From Voacanga thouarsii (taxonomy: Eukaryota; Streptophyta; Magnoliopsida; Gentianales; Apocynaceae), in assembly GCA_026120185.1 (NCBI GenBank), contig JANUWF010001822.1, positions 1-64,000 on the forward strand: a DNA stretch of 64,000 bases. The letters are read 5' to 3'. A program made the translations under genes and the position numbers. Below the pieces are notes generated by a model. The model ran no database searches. It was given only the letters and a program-made list of their open reading frames with translations, and was not told the DNA's origin. Below are positions 44,107 to 55,867 of the stretch, piece by piece (position 1 is the first letter of the stretch; every line of letters begins with the position of its first letter).

Positions 44107-45940
44107 TATACCCCCATACTTGAACTTTTGCTTATCCTCAAGCAAACAAGAATTAGACACTAAGCATTTAAAACAAGACAAAACAATTTCACAAATTTTT
44201 CCTTATCAAATTCATCCATATTGAAGACATAACCTTCTTTCAACCTTTAAACATAAATTTGTCATTTACTCAACCTTTTCAAAACTTTATAAACTCATGT
44301 ATTAAATCAAACAATTCTAAGGCCATCAAATTTAAGTTGAACAAGCTTATATCTAGTACAAAAAAAATCATCCTATTCCTCAATCAAAAACATAGATAAC
44401 ATAAATCATATAGGACAAGCCATTTAACCAATTACAGCATTATATACTCAAATTTACGCAACTCAAGTTAATGAAATAAGGAAAATACTCTACTCTTTTT
44501 TTTTTCCAATGACTTAGGGAATTGATAGCCTCAAGTGAATGGATTTCTCTTCACACATTGCATTGGCCCCCTTATAGTCATCATTATTTTTTCAGCAATT
44601 TTCTTTTTCTTTCTTCTTTCTTTCCTTACCTTCTTACTTTTGGGATAGCCTTAAAAGAGTGTGATGCTTCTTTATTTCTTCTCTTCCAGTCACCGTTTTG
44701 GCACCCCTTTCAGCAAAAGGTCTCTCTGTCTTTTCAACAGATGAAAGTAATTTTTTTCAACTCACATACTTTCTTTTTCACTCAAATTTTTTTATTTTAT
44801 TTCCTCACATTCCTTATTCACAACTCAAATTCAAGCAAACTTTAAATCTATAATACAAGAATTAGTGAATAACCCTTTCCATATTCATCATATCATCCAT
44901 ATTCAGACTTAAAGAATAAAACAAAACTCAAATACCAAATATAACCAAGGTTAACTTAAATTCTCAAGACTTAGCAAAATCCAACTTAATACATAAGTTT
45001 ACCTTTTAAATAAAATTCTAACTATATTGAATGACAAATCTATATTCAAAGTTAAAAAGAAAATCACAACTCCATTATAGACAAATAAACTCAATTTAGC
45101 TCCAAATCTCTAAATTTTTAAATTTGTCAAATTTTTAAAATTTTAAACGAAACTATTTTTCATAATTCAAAAACTTTCCAAAATATCTCAATACCAAGAA
45201 CACACCAAGATAATTGAGAAAAACTTGGATAAAGAATATCACTAAACCACTCCCCTACACTTAAACTGGACAATATCCTCATTGGCAAAAAATTAACTGA
45301 AGAAACCATTTCCAAAGGGACCAAAAAATGATAGAGGAGGTAAAAGGTTAAGCAATACTCCCTAAGTACAATAATACTCCAATAAATTATAAACCTTGGA
45401 AATTAATAGAAGAGCTTGTTCAAGAAGACTTTATTCAAACCTGCAAAAGAAAACCTAAATAAAAGTATAAGGAAAATAATAACAAAATAAAGACACACTA
45501 AAATAAAAGAAAACAACCTAAAAATCCTAAGAAAGCAAATAAAGACACGACTCACTCCCCCACACTTAAAATGAAAAATATTTTCCTTATTTGGGGAGGG
45601 AAAAGACACTTATCTGACTAAAGAAAATCTAACCTATGATAAAGAGACAAACTCTTTCCACTCATCACACTTTCTCATTAAACATTTGTAAAAGAAATTA
45701 GAGCTCATTGAAAAAGGCAGGCATAATGAAAGTAGAAATAAGAGAGGGTTTTAAAAAATAAAGGGTTTATGGAAAATATTAGTTGCAATGAATATACATG
45801 CATGACCCCCTTCCATAACACTCTTTTATATATGCAAGTCAAGTTTCCAACACAAAAATGTAAAATATGTCTAAAAAGTGTGTAAACATGAGAATCACCA
45901 CTTAACCCTTCAAAAGATTTGTCACAATTGAAGTTCTCCC
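44107..45940 (-). other. non-coding interior of the second non-autonomous copy
   Basis: Minus-strand AAGTGTGGG-type purine tracts near 45250-45265 and 45555-45570, plus the tract by the LTR at about 44112-44130. T-rich frames such as 44522-44845 have no recognisable product. Confidence 0.55.
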
Positions 45941-46531
45941 TTAAAACTTTGTATTTGAGCTTTCAAAGATGTGATAAAAAAATTTCTTCCTTTTCAAAGT
46001 ATAGTCTACAAAAACTAAGTTACCTTTCTTTGAATGAGGTGAACAGTAGAAATTACCACCATCCTCCGAGGACTTCTTATGATGAAGTATTAAATGATCC
46101 AACTTCTTGAGGTATGGTAAATTCAACACATCATCAATGGCATCATTAGGCTCCATAAGTTGAGAGGCACCTAAAAATTCATGTGATAAAGAAAAATTAG
46201 AAATATGAGAGCATAGAATAGAATAAAAAATTTTTCCCATCACATTCGATAACTGCTCCTCATATCATTTCTTCTCTCTTTGGGGGTCCTCCTGTGCAAG
46301 TGTATGTGCCTTTATGGCATCTTCAACCAACTTAGCTAATTGTGTTCTTGGATGGCTAATGCGTTGGAATGCTTCTTCATGCCACCGAATAGACGTGTTT
46401 GTATTAGCAACAAAGGATTGAATTGAAGCTTCAAGTAAAGTCTCACTAAAAGCATTAATCCGAGCTTGCAACCTTGCTAACGTATCATCATTATAGCTCC
46501 ATTGATATTGTGTCCATGAATAACTGTCCAT
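45941..46531 (-). pseudogene. unrecognised ORF of the non-autonomous LTR family, copy 2
   Basis: MDSYSWTQYQWSYNDDTLAR starts at 46531 and runs open to a TGA at 46265-46267 (...DPQREKK). The same frame then continues open from YEEQLSNVMGKIF through HEFLGASQL, LPYLKKLDHLILHHKKSSED and GNLVFVDYTLKRKKFFYH to 45941. It aligns with 24951-25538 on both sides of the TGA. The first half (88 codons) looks helical, with LARLQARINAFSETLLEASI and QLAKLVEDAIKAHTLAQED. The family is unknown to me. The position after the PBS suggests a gag-like or packaging role, but that is inference only. Confidence 0.6.
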
Positions 46532-46762
46532 GATGATGTTTTGAATCTCGCACTCAAAGAAAACTAAAAATTAAATTAAAAATTAAAACAAAAGTAAACA
46601 AAAATAATAGAAAAATAAAGAAAAGAAAAATACACAAATTAGACATATTCACAAACTACTTAAATACAAAAGTTAGTGATATTTATAAATACAACAAAGG
46701 CTAAATTAACAAGACTCGAGCGTTTCTGATAATGCCCATCCCTGGCAATGGGGCTAACAACT

Positions 46763-48224
46763 TGATGCATTTTTTTTAGTGTAAAAAATATTAACAACAA
46801 ATTACACAATCAATCAAGCTTTAATAAAATGCTAACCACTAAAACCACGCATACGGGCAAGTATACCCATCATATAGTATAGGGAATAGTAAGTATCACA
46901 TCCACGAGAACTTATGCTCCCACCTTACTTTACTCAAATCTTTATTGTTTAGCCAATAAAATAAGAAGAGATAAATAAAACGCTAACCTAATATACTAGG
47001 GAATAGACCAAGTTCACACATGACAAGTCACAAGGATTATTAAGGAGTAGGAATAAGGAAAAAAGACATGTAAATAGATAGCAATCCTCAAAGACATAAC
47101 AATGATTAATTAGAACTTATCATAATTAATCATCATATTGGCACCTTGAAGGAACTTAACTAAGATCTAATTGTTTCCCAAGTCATAAACTTATTTATAT
47201 AGACTCCACTTCTTTTCCAATCTATGGAATCACTATCTCTTGATTAATTTACCAGATTTCACAATCGCACTAAAATAGACCAAAGATGTAATAAACTCAT
47301 ACCTCATAAAGATGGAATTAGCCAATGACCATTTGCTCGAGGTGAAATCAACTAACCTTTGATCACTTATGTTCTTTAATCTTAACTTCATTTCCTAAGT
47401 CCATTAAGATTTAACGAATACAAAATCAACGCAATAAACTTCTAACATCGTTTCCTAAGTTAATTAGAAGAAAACACATCAATAACCAATGCTAACATGT
47501 AATCAAATACCAAAGATAATAATCAATTGATCAAACAACTAAAATCAACAAAAAAATCATAAATCTAAAAACATCCTCTAAATACAATTAAAATAATTAA
47601 AACTTAAATTGTCAATAAATTACAAAGAAGAGAAAAAGAAACCACTCATAGACATGTAAGCCTTTTTCTTCTTCCTTGAAACCTTCTTAAGCAACCTCCT
47701 CTTCTTCTCCAAGAATTCTCCTTTGATCCTCCTAAATCTTGGTATTTCTTTAGGAGTTTCTTATTGGTTTGTAAATCCCAAAGGTGAAAACTAATTTAGA
47801 GATGTTATTCTCTTTTATATATAGGAGTTTTAATTGCCAAAAAGTGTGTACAAGAGTCCTTTTCCGTAGTTGAAAGAGTTCCCGAAAGAATCAATCTGAA
47901 ATTGCCAAAATCTACTTGGAAAAGGAAAATTCGCCGACACTGATCAGAATGGACCTGGCACCAGGTCCATTTGACCCACCTGGAACCGGGTCCAATCTGT
48001 TTCTCCTCAAAATTACTGCTTTTTCAGAGCAGACCTGGTGCCGGGTCCAATCTGGAATCTTTTACTTTTTGCTCAAAATCCACTTAAATCTGTACAAATT
48101 GACCAAAAATAGTTTTTACAATCAACATGTCAAATAGGAAGGAATATACCTAGTTATTACATTAAAAGTATCTCAATTTAACTTCAAATAACTAGGAAAA
48201 TAGTGATGATTTGAGCCCCTATCA
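46763..48224 (-). repeat. 5' LTR of the second non-autonomous copy
   Basis: 1462 bp; plus-strand TGATGCATTTTTTTTAG to GAGCCCCTATCA. TATA-like minus-strand CCTATATATAAAAG near 47813-47826. A GGCACCAGGTCC cluster lies at about 47950-48045. Confidence 0.85.
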
Positions 48225-48576
48225 TTTTATTTTTCCTTTTGATTTTAATGACCTTTCTTAGATAGTTATCTTTTAGCTGTTTTATTTTATTTTCACTTTT
48301 TATTTTGTATTTATGTTTCTTATTTTTTTTCTTTGTTTAGGCCTGATTGAACCATTGTAAAAGAAACAATGCTCTTTTGGGATGAATTCAACATTGTTCT
48401 CAGTAATACATGGCTTTGGAAAGTATTTTCTTTATCTTATCTTTCTTTTATCTTTCTTTTTTTTTTTTAGTCCCTTCCATAATTTTTCTTGTGTTATTCT
48501 AGGCCATTGGGGACAATGTCCAGCTTAAGTGTGGGGGAGGGATTCAAGTCAATACTTTCTCATTCTTCTTGATTTT

Positions 48577-48618
<42 letters not shown>

Positions 48619-49333
48619 AAGATGATTTTTGTGCTAAAATTTTTTGAATTTGTCTATGATGGAGTATTGATTTTATTTTTAGCTTTGGATATAGATTTGT
48701 CATTCGTTATAGTTGGATTTTTGTTAAAAGGTAAACTTGTGTATTAAGTTGGAAAGTCTTGAGAATTTAAGTTATTGGTTATATTTGGTATTTGAGTTTA
48801 TTTTATTCTTTGAGTTTGAATGTGAAAGATATGCTAAATATGAGGAAAGTTGTTGACTAATTCTTGTATTATAGATTTATAATTTGCTTGACTTTGAATT
48901 ATGAATAAGGATTGTGAGGAAATAAGGGGAAAAAAAAAAGTGAGAAAATCATTTTTTTTTTGTGAGCTAAAAAAATGATGAGAAAAAAATGCTCTTGTTT
49001 TTAATTTTGAAGACCTTTTACTGAAAAGGAGGTTAATATGGAGAGTAGTAACAAGTATTGTTTAGTGCACTCCTTTAAGGCTATCCTGAAGGCAGAAAGA
49101 GTAAAGAAAAAAGGAAAGAAAATGTTGAAAAATGATTAAAAAGAAAAAGAGAATAATGATTGTAAGGGGACCAATACGGTGTGTAAAGAGAAATTCATTC
49201 ACTTGAGGCTATCAATTCTTTAAGTCATTGAAAGAAAAAATGTGGAGTACTCCCTTATTTTGCTACTTTAAGGTTATGCAAATTTAAGTTCATGATGCTT
49301 GAATTGGTTAACTAGATGGACTTGTATGATTCA
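48225..49333 (+). other. non-coding part of the Tat/Athila-type element
   Basis: Contains GCCATTGGGGACAATGTCC followed by TTAAGTGTGGGGGAGG (48525-48540), the plus-strand form of the purine module seen in the nested relatives, and a (TA)n run at about 48579-48611. The frame at 48529-48747 shows no recognisable product. Broken off by the chromovirus LTR at 49334. Confidence 0.65.
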
Positions 49334-51868
49334 TGTAAAACCCCACATATGACCACCCTAGAATTAGAGGGAATGGTTGCATTCCATGGCATATTGCATG
49401 AATATATTCTTTCTAGGTAATCTTTATAAATTATTTATGCTGGATGAGTGTTGGTGGCAATTAGGAAATTTTGCTTAGGGATGAGATAAAAAGAGACTTG
49501 GGTTTTAGAAAGGAAGATAATTAGGTTGGAAAAATAAGAATAAGAATTAATGTAGTTAAGTGGTTAGAGCTTTGTGGTTAATTCCTATGGTCTTGAACTC
49601 AAATCCCCTCAACTAAGTATTATTTTTAATTATTCTAACTAAGAAAATCTAGAGGAGTTTTAATCTCCATTATTTTAGCAACCCTTGTCTTAACACGTTT
49701 GAATTTAAAATATTCATATTTCTTGAATTCTTTTAAATTCTCTTATAAAATATTTTAGATGATCTTGGACTTGAAATTTTAAAAGAAAAATTCCAGCTCT
49801 TGGAGATTAGTTGGCCGAAACATGGGAGGGATAATAGTATGGTTGTTTTCCAAATTAAATCACCAAGCTATTTACCTAAAAAACTACATTTTGATTGTTC
49901 TTCTTGTGGTAAAGGCTAGAAATTATTTTTAGTTCCTCTTCCTAGCTTGTTTTCGAAAATGGGAACCTTGAACTCCATTTATTTTTTTGCAAATCAAGCA
50001 CTCTTTTTTGTGTGTAAAAGCTGGAAACAAGCATGAAGATTTCAGTCCCTTTATAGCTTGTTTAAGTTAAAACATTTTCAGCAAAATAAGTAAATGACAT
50101 AGCCAAGAAACTTTGAGTATTCAACACCATGAATTAGTCCCTTCATGGTTCTTGTTCTTCTTAATGGTAATGGCTGGAAAAATCACCATTAAAGGACCTT
50201 GGGATACTCCTATTTAATAACTAAAAACCAATTCAAAATATTTTGAATTCTAGCTAACAAACCACCTAAATCTTATCATTTCTTCTAGCTAGCTAACTAG
50301 AATTTTTTCCAGCTTTTCCAATCTTCAACTAGCTAGCATTTCTTTGTATTTTCTTCTTTAATTCTTCTTCATTTCTCCATCATATTATTGGCCATACTAG
50401 GGACCTAGCTGAACATCTTTTCTTCTTCACAAACCTTAGCCAACAAAACTCCATTAAAGCACCTTAAGCCTTTCATAGTTTCTCTCCATTCAAAATACTT
50501 TGAATTTGAAAATTAAATCCTATATTTTGCTCCATCAAACACTCACATATCTAGCAATCAATCCTATCAAACCAAAGTAGAAATTCTGCACTCATTTTCA
50601 CAAGGAATTTTAGCCAACTCCCCCAAGAACACTCTCCCACTTCTTCTAATTTTCTCTTCTACTCTCCCAAGAATACCAAGAACATACACTACTCACCTTT
50701 AATCATTTAGTCACTTCTAAACATCCCAAGCCACTCTTAAACCTTCAAATCAACTAGAGTGCATCCAAATCTTTCCTTTGGTGCACTTTATAACACCAAA
50801 ATGTCCAAAGTGTTCCCTTCATTCGGATCAAACCAGCATTTTTGTTAGCAAGTCAAGAAGAACACCATAAGGTAAACCAAGTCTAAGAATCCTCTTTCTT
50901 CTTCATTTCTTTACTTTCATTTCTTCTCATTCTCTTCACAATCTCACTCTCTCTTGGCCAAATTCATTGGGGGCCAATAGTGGACTTCTCCAAACCTTGG
51001 TCTCTCAAAGGACTCATCAAGGCATTCAAGGCTCTTCGATTTTCAAAGTGACATCTTCAACTTTGATCAATCATCAAACAAGTATTTTGTCCTATATTGC
51101 CTCATTTATTTTCGAACTTAAGATTAATAGGATGATGGCTTATTGATGTGATGGGTGATGATCTAGTAGTGTTGGGGAAATAAATGCATATTTAAATATG
51201 ACATGCATGATTTTCTGATGTGTAGATTGAGATGTGCATTAGGATTATTCTATGGAGTATATTTGGATTTTGATTTAACATGAGGTTATGATAAATTGTT
51301 AGTATATTTGTGAATTAGGTCTATATGACACTAGCATGAGATGATATGGTTGATACTAGAGATTGTTGCTATTATGATTTTGCTAATGCTTTAATATTGT
51401 TAATTGTGCCATCAATTACCATGCCAACATTTATATTGCTATTGATACTACTTTGCCATGAGAATTATTATTATCACTCTATTTGTATGGTTACTGCTTT
51501 ATTTGTTAATGACAAAATTATTACTACTTTTAAATATTAATAGTAATATTATTATTACTTTGATAATTAAGTCACTATCATTACTTTTATTACTAACATT
51601 ACCACTAATATTATTATTTCTAACAATAATATTATTAATATTATATGTATTATTATTGGTGTTGCTATTTTTAAGTATCATTAATATTATTAATATTACT
51701 ATTATTATTATTACTAAACATCATTATTTTAGAGAAATATTAATAAAATTATTAATATTACTATTATTATCGATGTTAGCCATATTATTTTTATTTAATG
51801 GTATTATTATTAATATCAATATAATAAATATTATTACTATTATTTTTATTATACATTATTATTTTTCT

Positions 51869-51907
<39 letters not shown>

Positions 51908-53379
51908 TCATCATTACTATTTATATTATTCTCCTTATAGTAATATTATTATTTATAAAATTATCAATATTTTTATCAATACTTTTGACAATGTTGTTAT
52001 TTTTTATTATACTTAATTAATACTTATGTCACTTACTTATGTTACTATAATATCAAATTATTCTTATATTAATGTTTAACCTCTAAAATATTTTATCAAT
52101 TAATTTTAGAACTCCTAAATCATTAGCATCATATTTGGGTATTGCTATTGGATATGGGTATGTGAAGTTGGGAGTTATGTGTACCTATGCAATTTTACTG
52201 CTTAGTTGTGCCAATAGTGACATATACATTGTGTTTATCCCAGACAAGTTTAGATTGCCTTAAGCAAGACTTGGAGGATTATTATGTTAAGTGAAATCAA
52301 GAGATCAAAGTAAGTCATTGTATAAAGGTGTTTGTTGAACAAAAGTGCTTCTGCAAGTCAAATGCACAGATTACGATGGAAGATGCACTTTGGGATGCAA
52401 TTATGGACAATTTATTCTTCTACTAAAATAAAATAATTTTCAGTCAAGCAAACAATTTCCCAAGAAAAATAGTAAACCAATTTTTATCTAAGATTGTCTA
52501 AAAACCATAATTGTTACTTCAAAGAAAACACTTTGTTGATTTTACATTTCCCAAGTGGGATAAATAAAACGTTGAATACTCAATAAGGATAAACTATTAG
52601 GACTAGTTTTTGAAGGGTTGTAGTAAGTTTCTCAATAGGTGACCACCTCTGAGGAGTGAACTCTGTCTGGACAAGACGACAATTCTTGTTGGTCAAGTTG
52701 GTCCGAGCTAGCAGTAAAATTCAAGTGGATTGTTTATTTTCGGAGTGAACAACTAGTAAGTTTAGATGTAGAGATGAAAGAATATCTCACCCAGTGGGCC
52801 AATCATCCACTTGTATTGTGATGCAGGGTTTCATAGTACACGGTCATGATGCAGGGTTTCATAACCATGACTATGATGCGGGGTTTCATAGGTAACCATT
52901 ATTTAAGTGGTTTATTTCTTTACACGTTGAGCACTTTTATTTTACAATTACTGATAAAACACCAGTCAATATTCAAAGATAAATTTTTGGACTTGCAAAC
53001 TTTTTGTTGTGACTTGTTCAAAATTTGCATATATGAAATGTTTTCTCAAACTGTCGTGAGCACATACAGGGCTTACTGAGAAATGTTTCGTACCACCTTT
53101 TTATATCATATCTTCAGGTTGATCCTGCTTCGAAAGTTGATTTACTTATGTTGCCATGAGCTTGGAGGATTTATTTTGATGTATTTATTTGTTGGAGATT
53201 TTAGTAACCTTCTATTTGTTTTAAGACTTGTATAAATATTGTTTTTGAGATTGTAATAAGTTTATTATTAAGTTATTTTCTTCTCTATTTTCTATTACCT
53301 AGTTATAAAGATCCCTTGTCCTAAGGACAGGGCGACATCCCTGCCCCTTTTGGGGGTACTTTGGTAGTAAAGTGTTACA
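49334..53379 (+). repeat. 5' LTR of the chromovirus
   Basis: From TGTAAAACCCCAC to AAGTGTTACA. Aligns with the 3' LTR from 60617 onward. Contains a tRNA-like stretch at 49553-49606, a very ATT/ATA-rich stretch at about 51430-52010 with (AAT)n at 51869-51906, and three near copies of ATGATGCAGGGTTTCATA at about 52820-52890. Frames such as 51458-51940 (almost all I/L) are low-complexity artefacts. Confidence 0.88.
49545..49612 (+). repeat. tRNA-like sequence inside the 5' LTR
   Basis: A box TAGTTAAGTGG (49553-49563) and B box GAACTCAAATCC (49595-49606). The same sequence is at 62686-62740 in the 3' LTR, so it was in the LTR before this copy inserted. Confidence 0.5.
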
Positions 53380-53381
53380 AG

Positions 53382-53395
53382 TGGTATTAGAACCT
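53382..53395 (+). other. chromovirus primer-binding site
   Basis: TGGTATTAGAACCT two bases after the LTR; initiator-Met type with changes. Confidence 0.75.
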
Positions 53396-53489
53396 AGGTT
53401 TAGGTTATTATTAGTAGCATTTAGAATTATTTCTTAAGTTATGTAATCTTTTGACTAACCTGAGCTGCTCATATTGTAGGATAGTTAGG

Positions 53490-53969
53490 ATGTATAGAGC
53501 TGCAAGGAAGACCATGAACAGGCAGCCATGGCACCAACCAATTTGCATTCATCCAGAAGACTTACCTGCACCACAACTTGAACCACAATCTGTACCTCAA
53601 CCAGAAATACCTATGGGAGAGAGAAGTAAGAATGAGGTTCAAATTATTGAGCCACCACCCGTACCCATGGTAGACTTAATCTTTGATAGTGAGGATGAGG
53701 GTGATGCTATGGAGTATGAGCCAAACCCACCCATTCTATTGATTGACTTAATAGCAGACAGTGGTGACCCAGGGGAGATAGACTATGAATCTCCACCTAG
53801 ACCTTCTTTTATACCTCAACCAAACTGTGTTGAAACTAGGGAAAGTTCCAGGAGACCAGAGAAGGAACCCATGACCTCTAAGTTTGTAAGTGGTGTGGGA
53901 ATAGATTTCTCTAAGAATTCTGGGGGTTGGGTATATGAAGCTGACACTGAAGATTCTGATGAGGAGTAG
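53490..53969 (+). CDS. extra acidic, proline-rich ORF between PBS and gag
   Basis: From the ATG at 53490 (MYRAARKTMNRQPWHQPICI) the frame is open for about 159 codons to ...EDSDEE. An upstream in-frame ATG at 53451 is possible, but MYRAA is preferred because a splice-acceptor-like CATATTGTAG ends ten bases before it. Composition: a basic N-terminus, then two acidic blocks (LIFDSEDEGDAMEYE, LIADSGDPGEIDYE), proline-rich linkers and an acidic end. I recognise no domain. It is intact while gag and pol of the same element are broken many times. It could be the N-terminal part of gag or an accessory ORF. Confidence 0.5.
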   Translation: MYRAARKTMNRQPWHQPICIHPEDLPAPQLEPQSVPQPEIPMGERSKNEVQIIEPPPVPMVDLIFDSEDEGDAMEYEPNPPILLIDLIADSGDPGEIDYESPPRPSFIPQPNCVETRESSRRPEKEPMTSKFVSGVGIDFSKNSGGWVYEADTEDSDEE

Positions 53970-54282
53970 AATTTTGGAGTCTTTGCGAGCTTGGCAGTCT
54001 ATTTGTTTATTACTTTCAATAAATCTCTGCACTAGTGAATTATTTCTTTTCTTTAAAAGTTTTTTTACAAATAAGGGTATCCTAATGTACTCTATTCTTC
54101 ATAATATATTTCGCTTTTATGCAAAACTTTCATATTACATTTATGTGTATATATTGATTGGTTGTGAATTTTTGACATACTTGAACTATGGGGCATAACT
54201 CAATATTTGGGCACGATGTTATAGAATGGAACCAAAACAACGAGTTGTTGTAACCAGTAAGAGAGTCCCTTAGCCAGAACTG

Positions 54283-55270
54283 GTGGCTCCTAAATACGAT
54301 GCCACTCAACTATCTATGCTAAATCAAGGAGGCAAGAATGAAATGGAATCTGAGGTACCCACTAAGGTGACCATGGGGCAAGCTTTCAACAAGATGACAG
54401 GAATATTACAGACCTTAACGGAACAAAGAAATCCAAGAGGGGAAGATGAAGCTCTGGAGAGATTCTTGAAATTTCAACCTCCCACTTTCTTGTGTGAGGT
54501 GGAGCAGTGGGTAGAACAGATGGAGAACATTTTCTTTGCGCTCCAGTACACGAAAAAAAGGATTATCAAATTTGCCGCTTTCAAACTACGAGGGCTAGCT
54601 CGTGCATGGTGGCAGTGAGTCTAAGAAGATTGGGAGCTATCAAAGCAGGATTGGGCTTGGGAAAATTTTGTAAAGAACTTTAGGGCCGAGTATATTCCCT
54701 AGTGGATTGTGGTGAAAAGGGAGGACGATTTTCAGAATTTGAAGCAGGAGAGCATGTTTGGGCTCAGTATGCCACTCGTTTTAATCAATTATCCAAGTAC
54801 TGTAAGAGATTGGTGGACACCAACCAGAACAGAACCAAATAGTTTGTTAAGGGCTTGAGGCAGGATCTGAGGAGGGATTTGGTACCTTTTCCACCAATGA
54901 TGTACTCAGTAGTAGTGGATGTGGCCACCCGAACTGAGAATGATGATAAGAACAGAATGGCGCAAAGAACCTTCCCATCGAGATAACCACCAAGGTAATT
55001 TTTGAGGTAACAAACTAATAAGTGACCTGTTAATCAACAATGGTAGAACAAAGGAAAGCAAGCACGTACTGTACCAACTGGCCTTGCTTAAAACTTGCCA
55101 ACATGCTAATACTGTGGAAAGAGAGGACATGTGGAGAAAGATTGCTGGTCCAAGAAAGCTGTAAGGAAATGCTGTAACTGCGGAGACCTGAACCATCTCC
55201 AAAATACCTATCCCAAATCGCTACGAATTGGGCAAGGAGTCCCAACATAGACTACTAGAGTCAGCAGAGC
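54283..55270 (+). pseudogene. chromovirus gag, degenerate
   Basis: Open to 54618 with ALERFLKFQPPTFLCEVEQW, MENIFFALQYTKKRIIKFAA and KLRGLARAWWQ, the Retrotrans_gag core. Frameshifted pieces follow (QDWAWENFVKNFRAEYIP, YCKR-like and RHVLYQLA). The zinc knuckle CCNCGDLNHLQNTY near 55170-55210 has tyrosine where the last cysteine belongs. At least six stops or shifts. Confidence 0.83.
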
Positions 55271-55814
55271 AAATAACCCAGGAGCTTTGGGAAGTGGATT
55301 ACATATGCCTCAAGTAAAGGCAAAGGTCTTTGCCTTGAATCGAGTAGAGGTTGGAGCAGATGTGGCGGTGGTGGAAGGTGTACTCACTATTCAAGGTCAT
55401 TTCATTAAAGTTTTAATAGACCCTAGATCCATCCATTCTTATCTAAATAGGACATATGCATATCATTTGGGTTGGGATGGAATTGAACTACCATATACCT
55501 TGTTGGTGAGCACTCCCTTGGGGAAAATAGTGCAAGCAGACAAATATGTACAGAATTGCAGGATTGGAGTTGGGAAGCAAAAGTTGGAAGGAGATCTAAT
55601 AATTTTAACTATTGATGATTACGATGTAATCTTGGGGATGGATTGGCTAGCGAAGTATGAGGCTAAAGTAGATTGTAAAAATAAGTCTGTGCAGTTTATC
55701 AGACCTGGGTGTGATGTGCTTGAATTTAATGGTACGTGCGTAAAAGAGTTGAAGTTTTTGATAGCTAGAGCTAAGGCTCGGAAGTTACTGAGACAAGGAT
55801 TTAAGGATACCTGA
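55271..55814 (+). pseudogene. chromovirus aspartic protease
   Basis: 175 open codons from 55287: VFALNRVEVGADVAVVEGVL, HFIKVLIDPRSIHSYLNRTY, LEGDLIILTIDDYDVILGMD and WLAKYEAKVDCKNKSVQF. The active site, usually D-S/P-G in this group, is D-P-R here, so it is probably inactive. The VILGMDWL block is diagnostic of the plant chromovirus retropepsin. Confidence 0.87.
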
Positions 55815-55867
55815 CCTACCTGATAAACAAGCTAAATGATCGATGCACTCTGGAAAGCACTAAAGTA

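Larger units (their letters stand above)
43890..48224 (-). mobile_element. non-autonomous LTR element, second copy, 3' LTR largely lost
   Basis: Minus strand: 5' LTR 46763-48224, decayed PBS at about 46739-46759 (TGTTAGCCCCATTGCCAGGGA), unrecognised ORF, non-coding region with AAGTGTGGGG tracts, and about 215 bp of 3' LTR (43890-44106). Parallel in layout to the element at 21522-27319. No target duplication is visible because the 3' LTR is deleted. Confidence 0.8.
40695..49333 (+). mobile_element. Tat/Athila-type gypsy element, 5' part, with a nested relative
   Basis: Plus strand: 5' LTR, PBS, gag, then non-coding DNA. It is split by an opposite-strand relative (about 43890-48224) and broken off at 49333 by the chromovirus. 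No pol is seen before the break; the 3' LTR lies outside the window if present. Confidence 0.8.

Noticed and set aside
51458..51940. 160-codon Ile/Leu-rich frame that looks like a membrane protein
   Set aside because: Low-complexity ATT/ATA DNA inside an LTR; no codon structure or start context.
53748..54032. Minus-strand frame opposite the extra chromovirus ORF
   Set aside because: Shadow of the plus-strand ORF; no recognisable domain.
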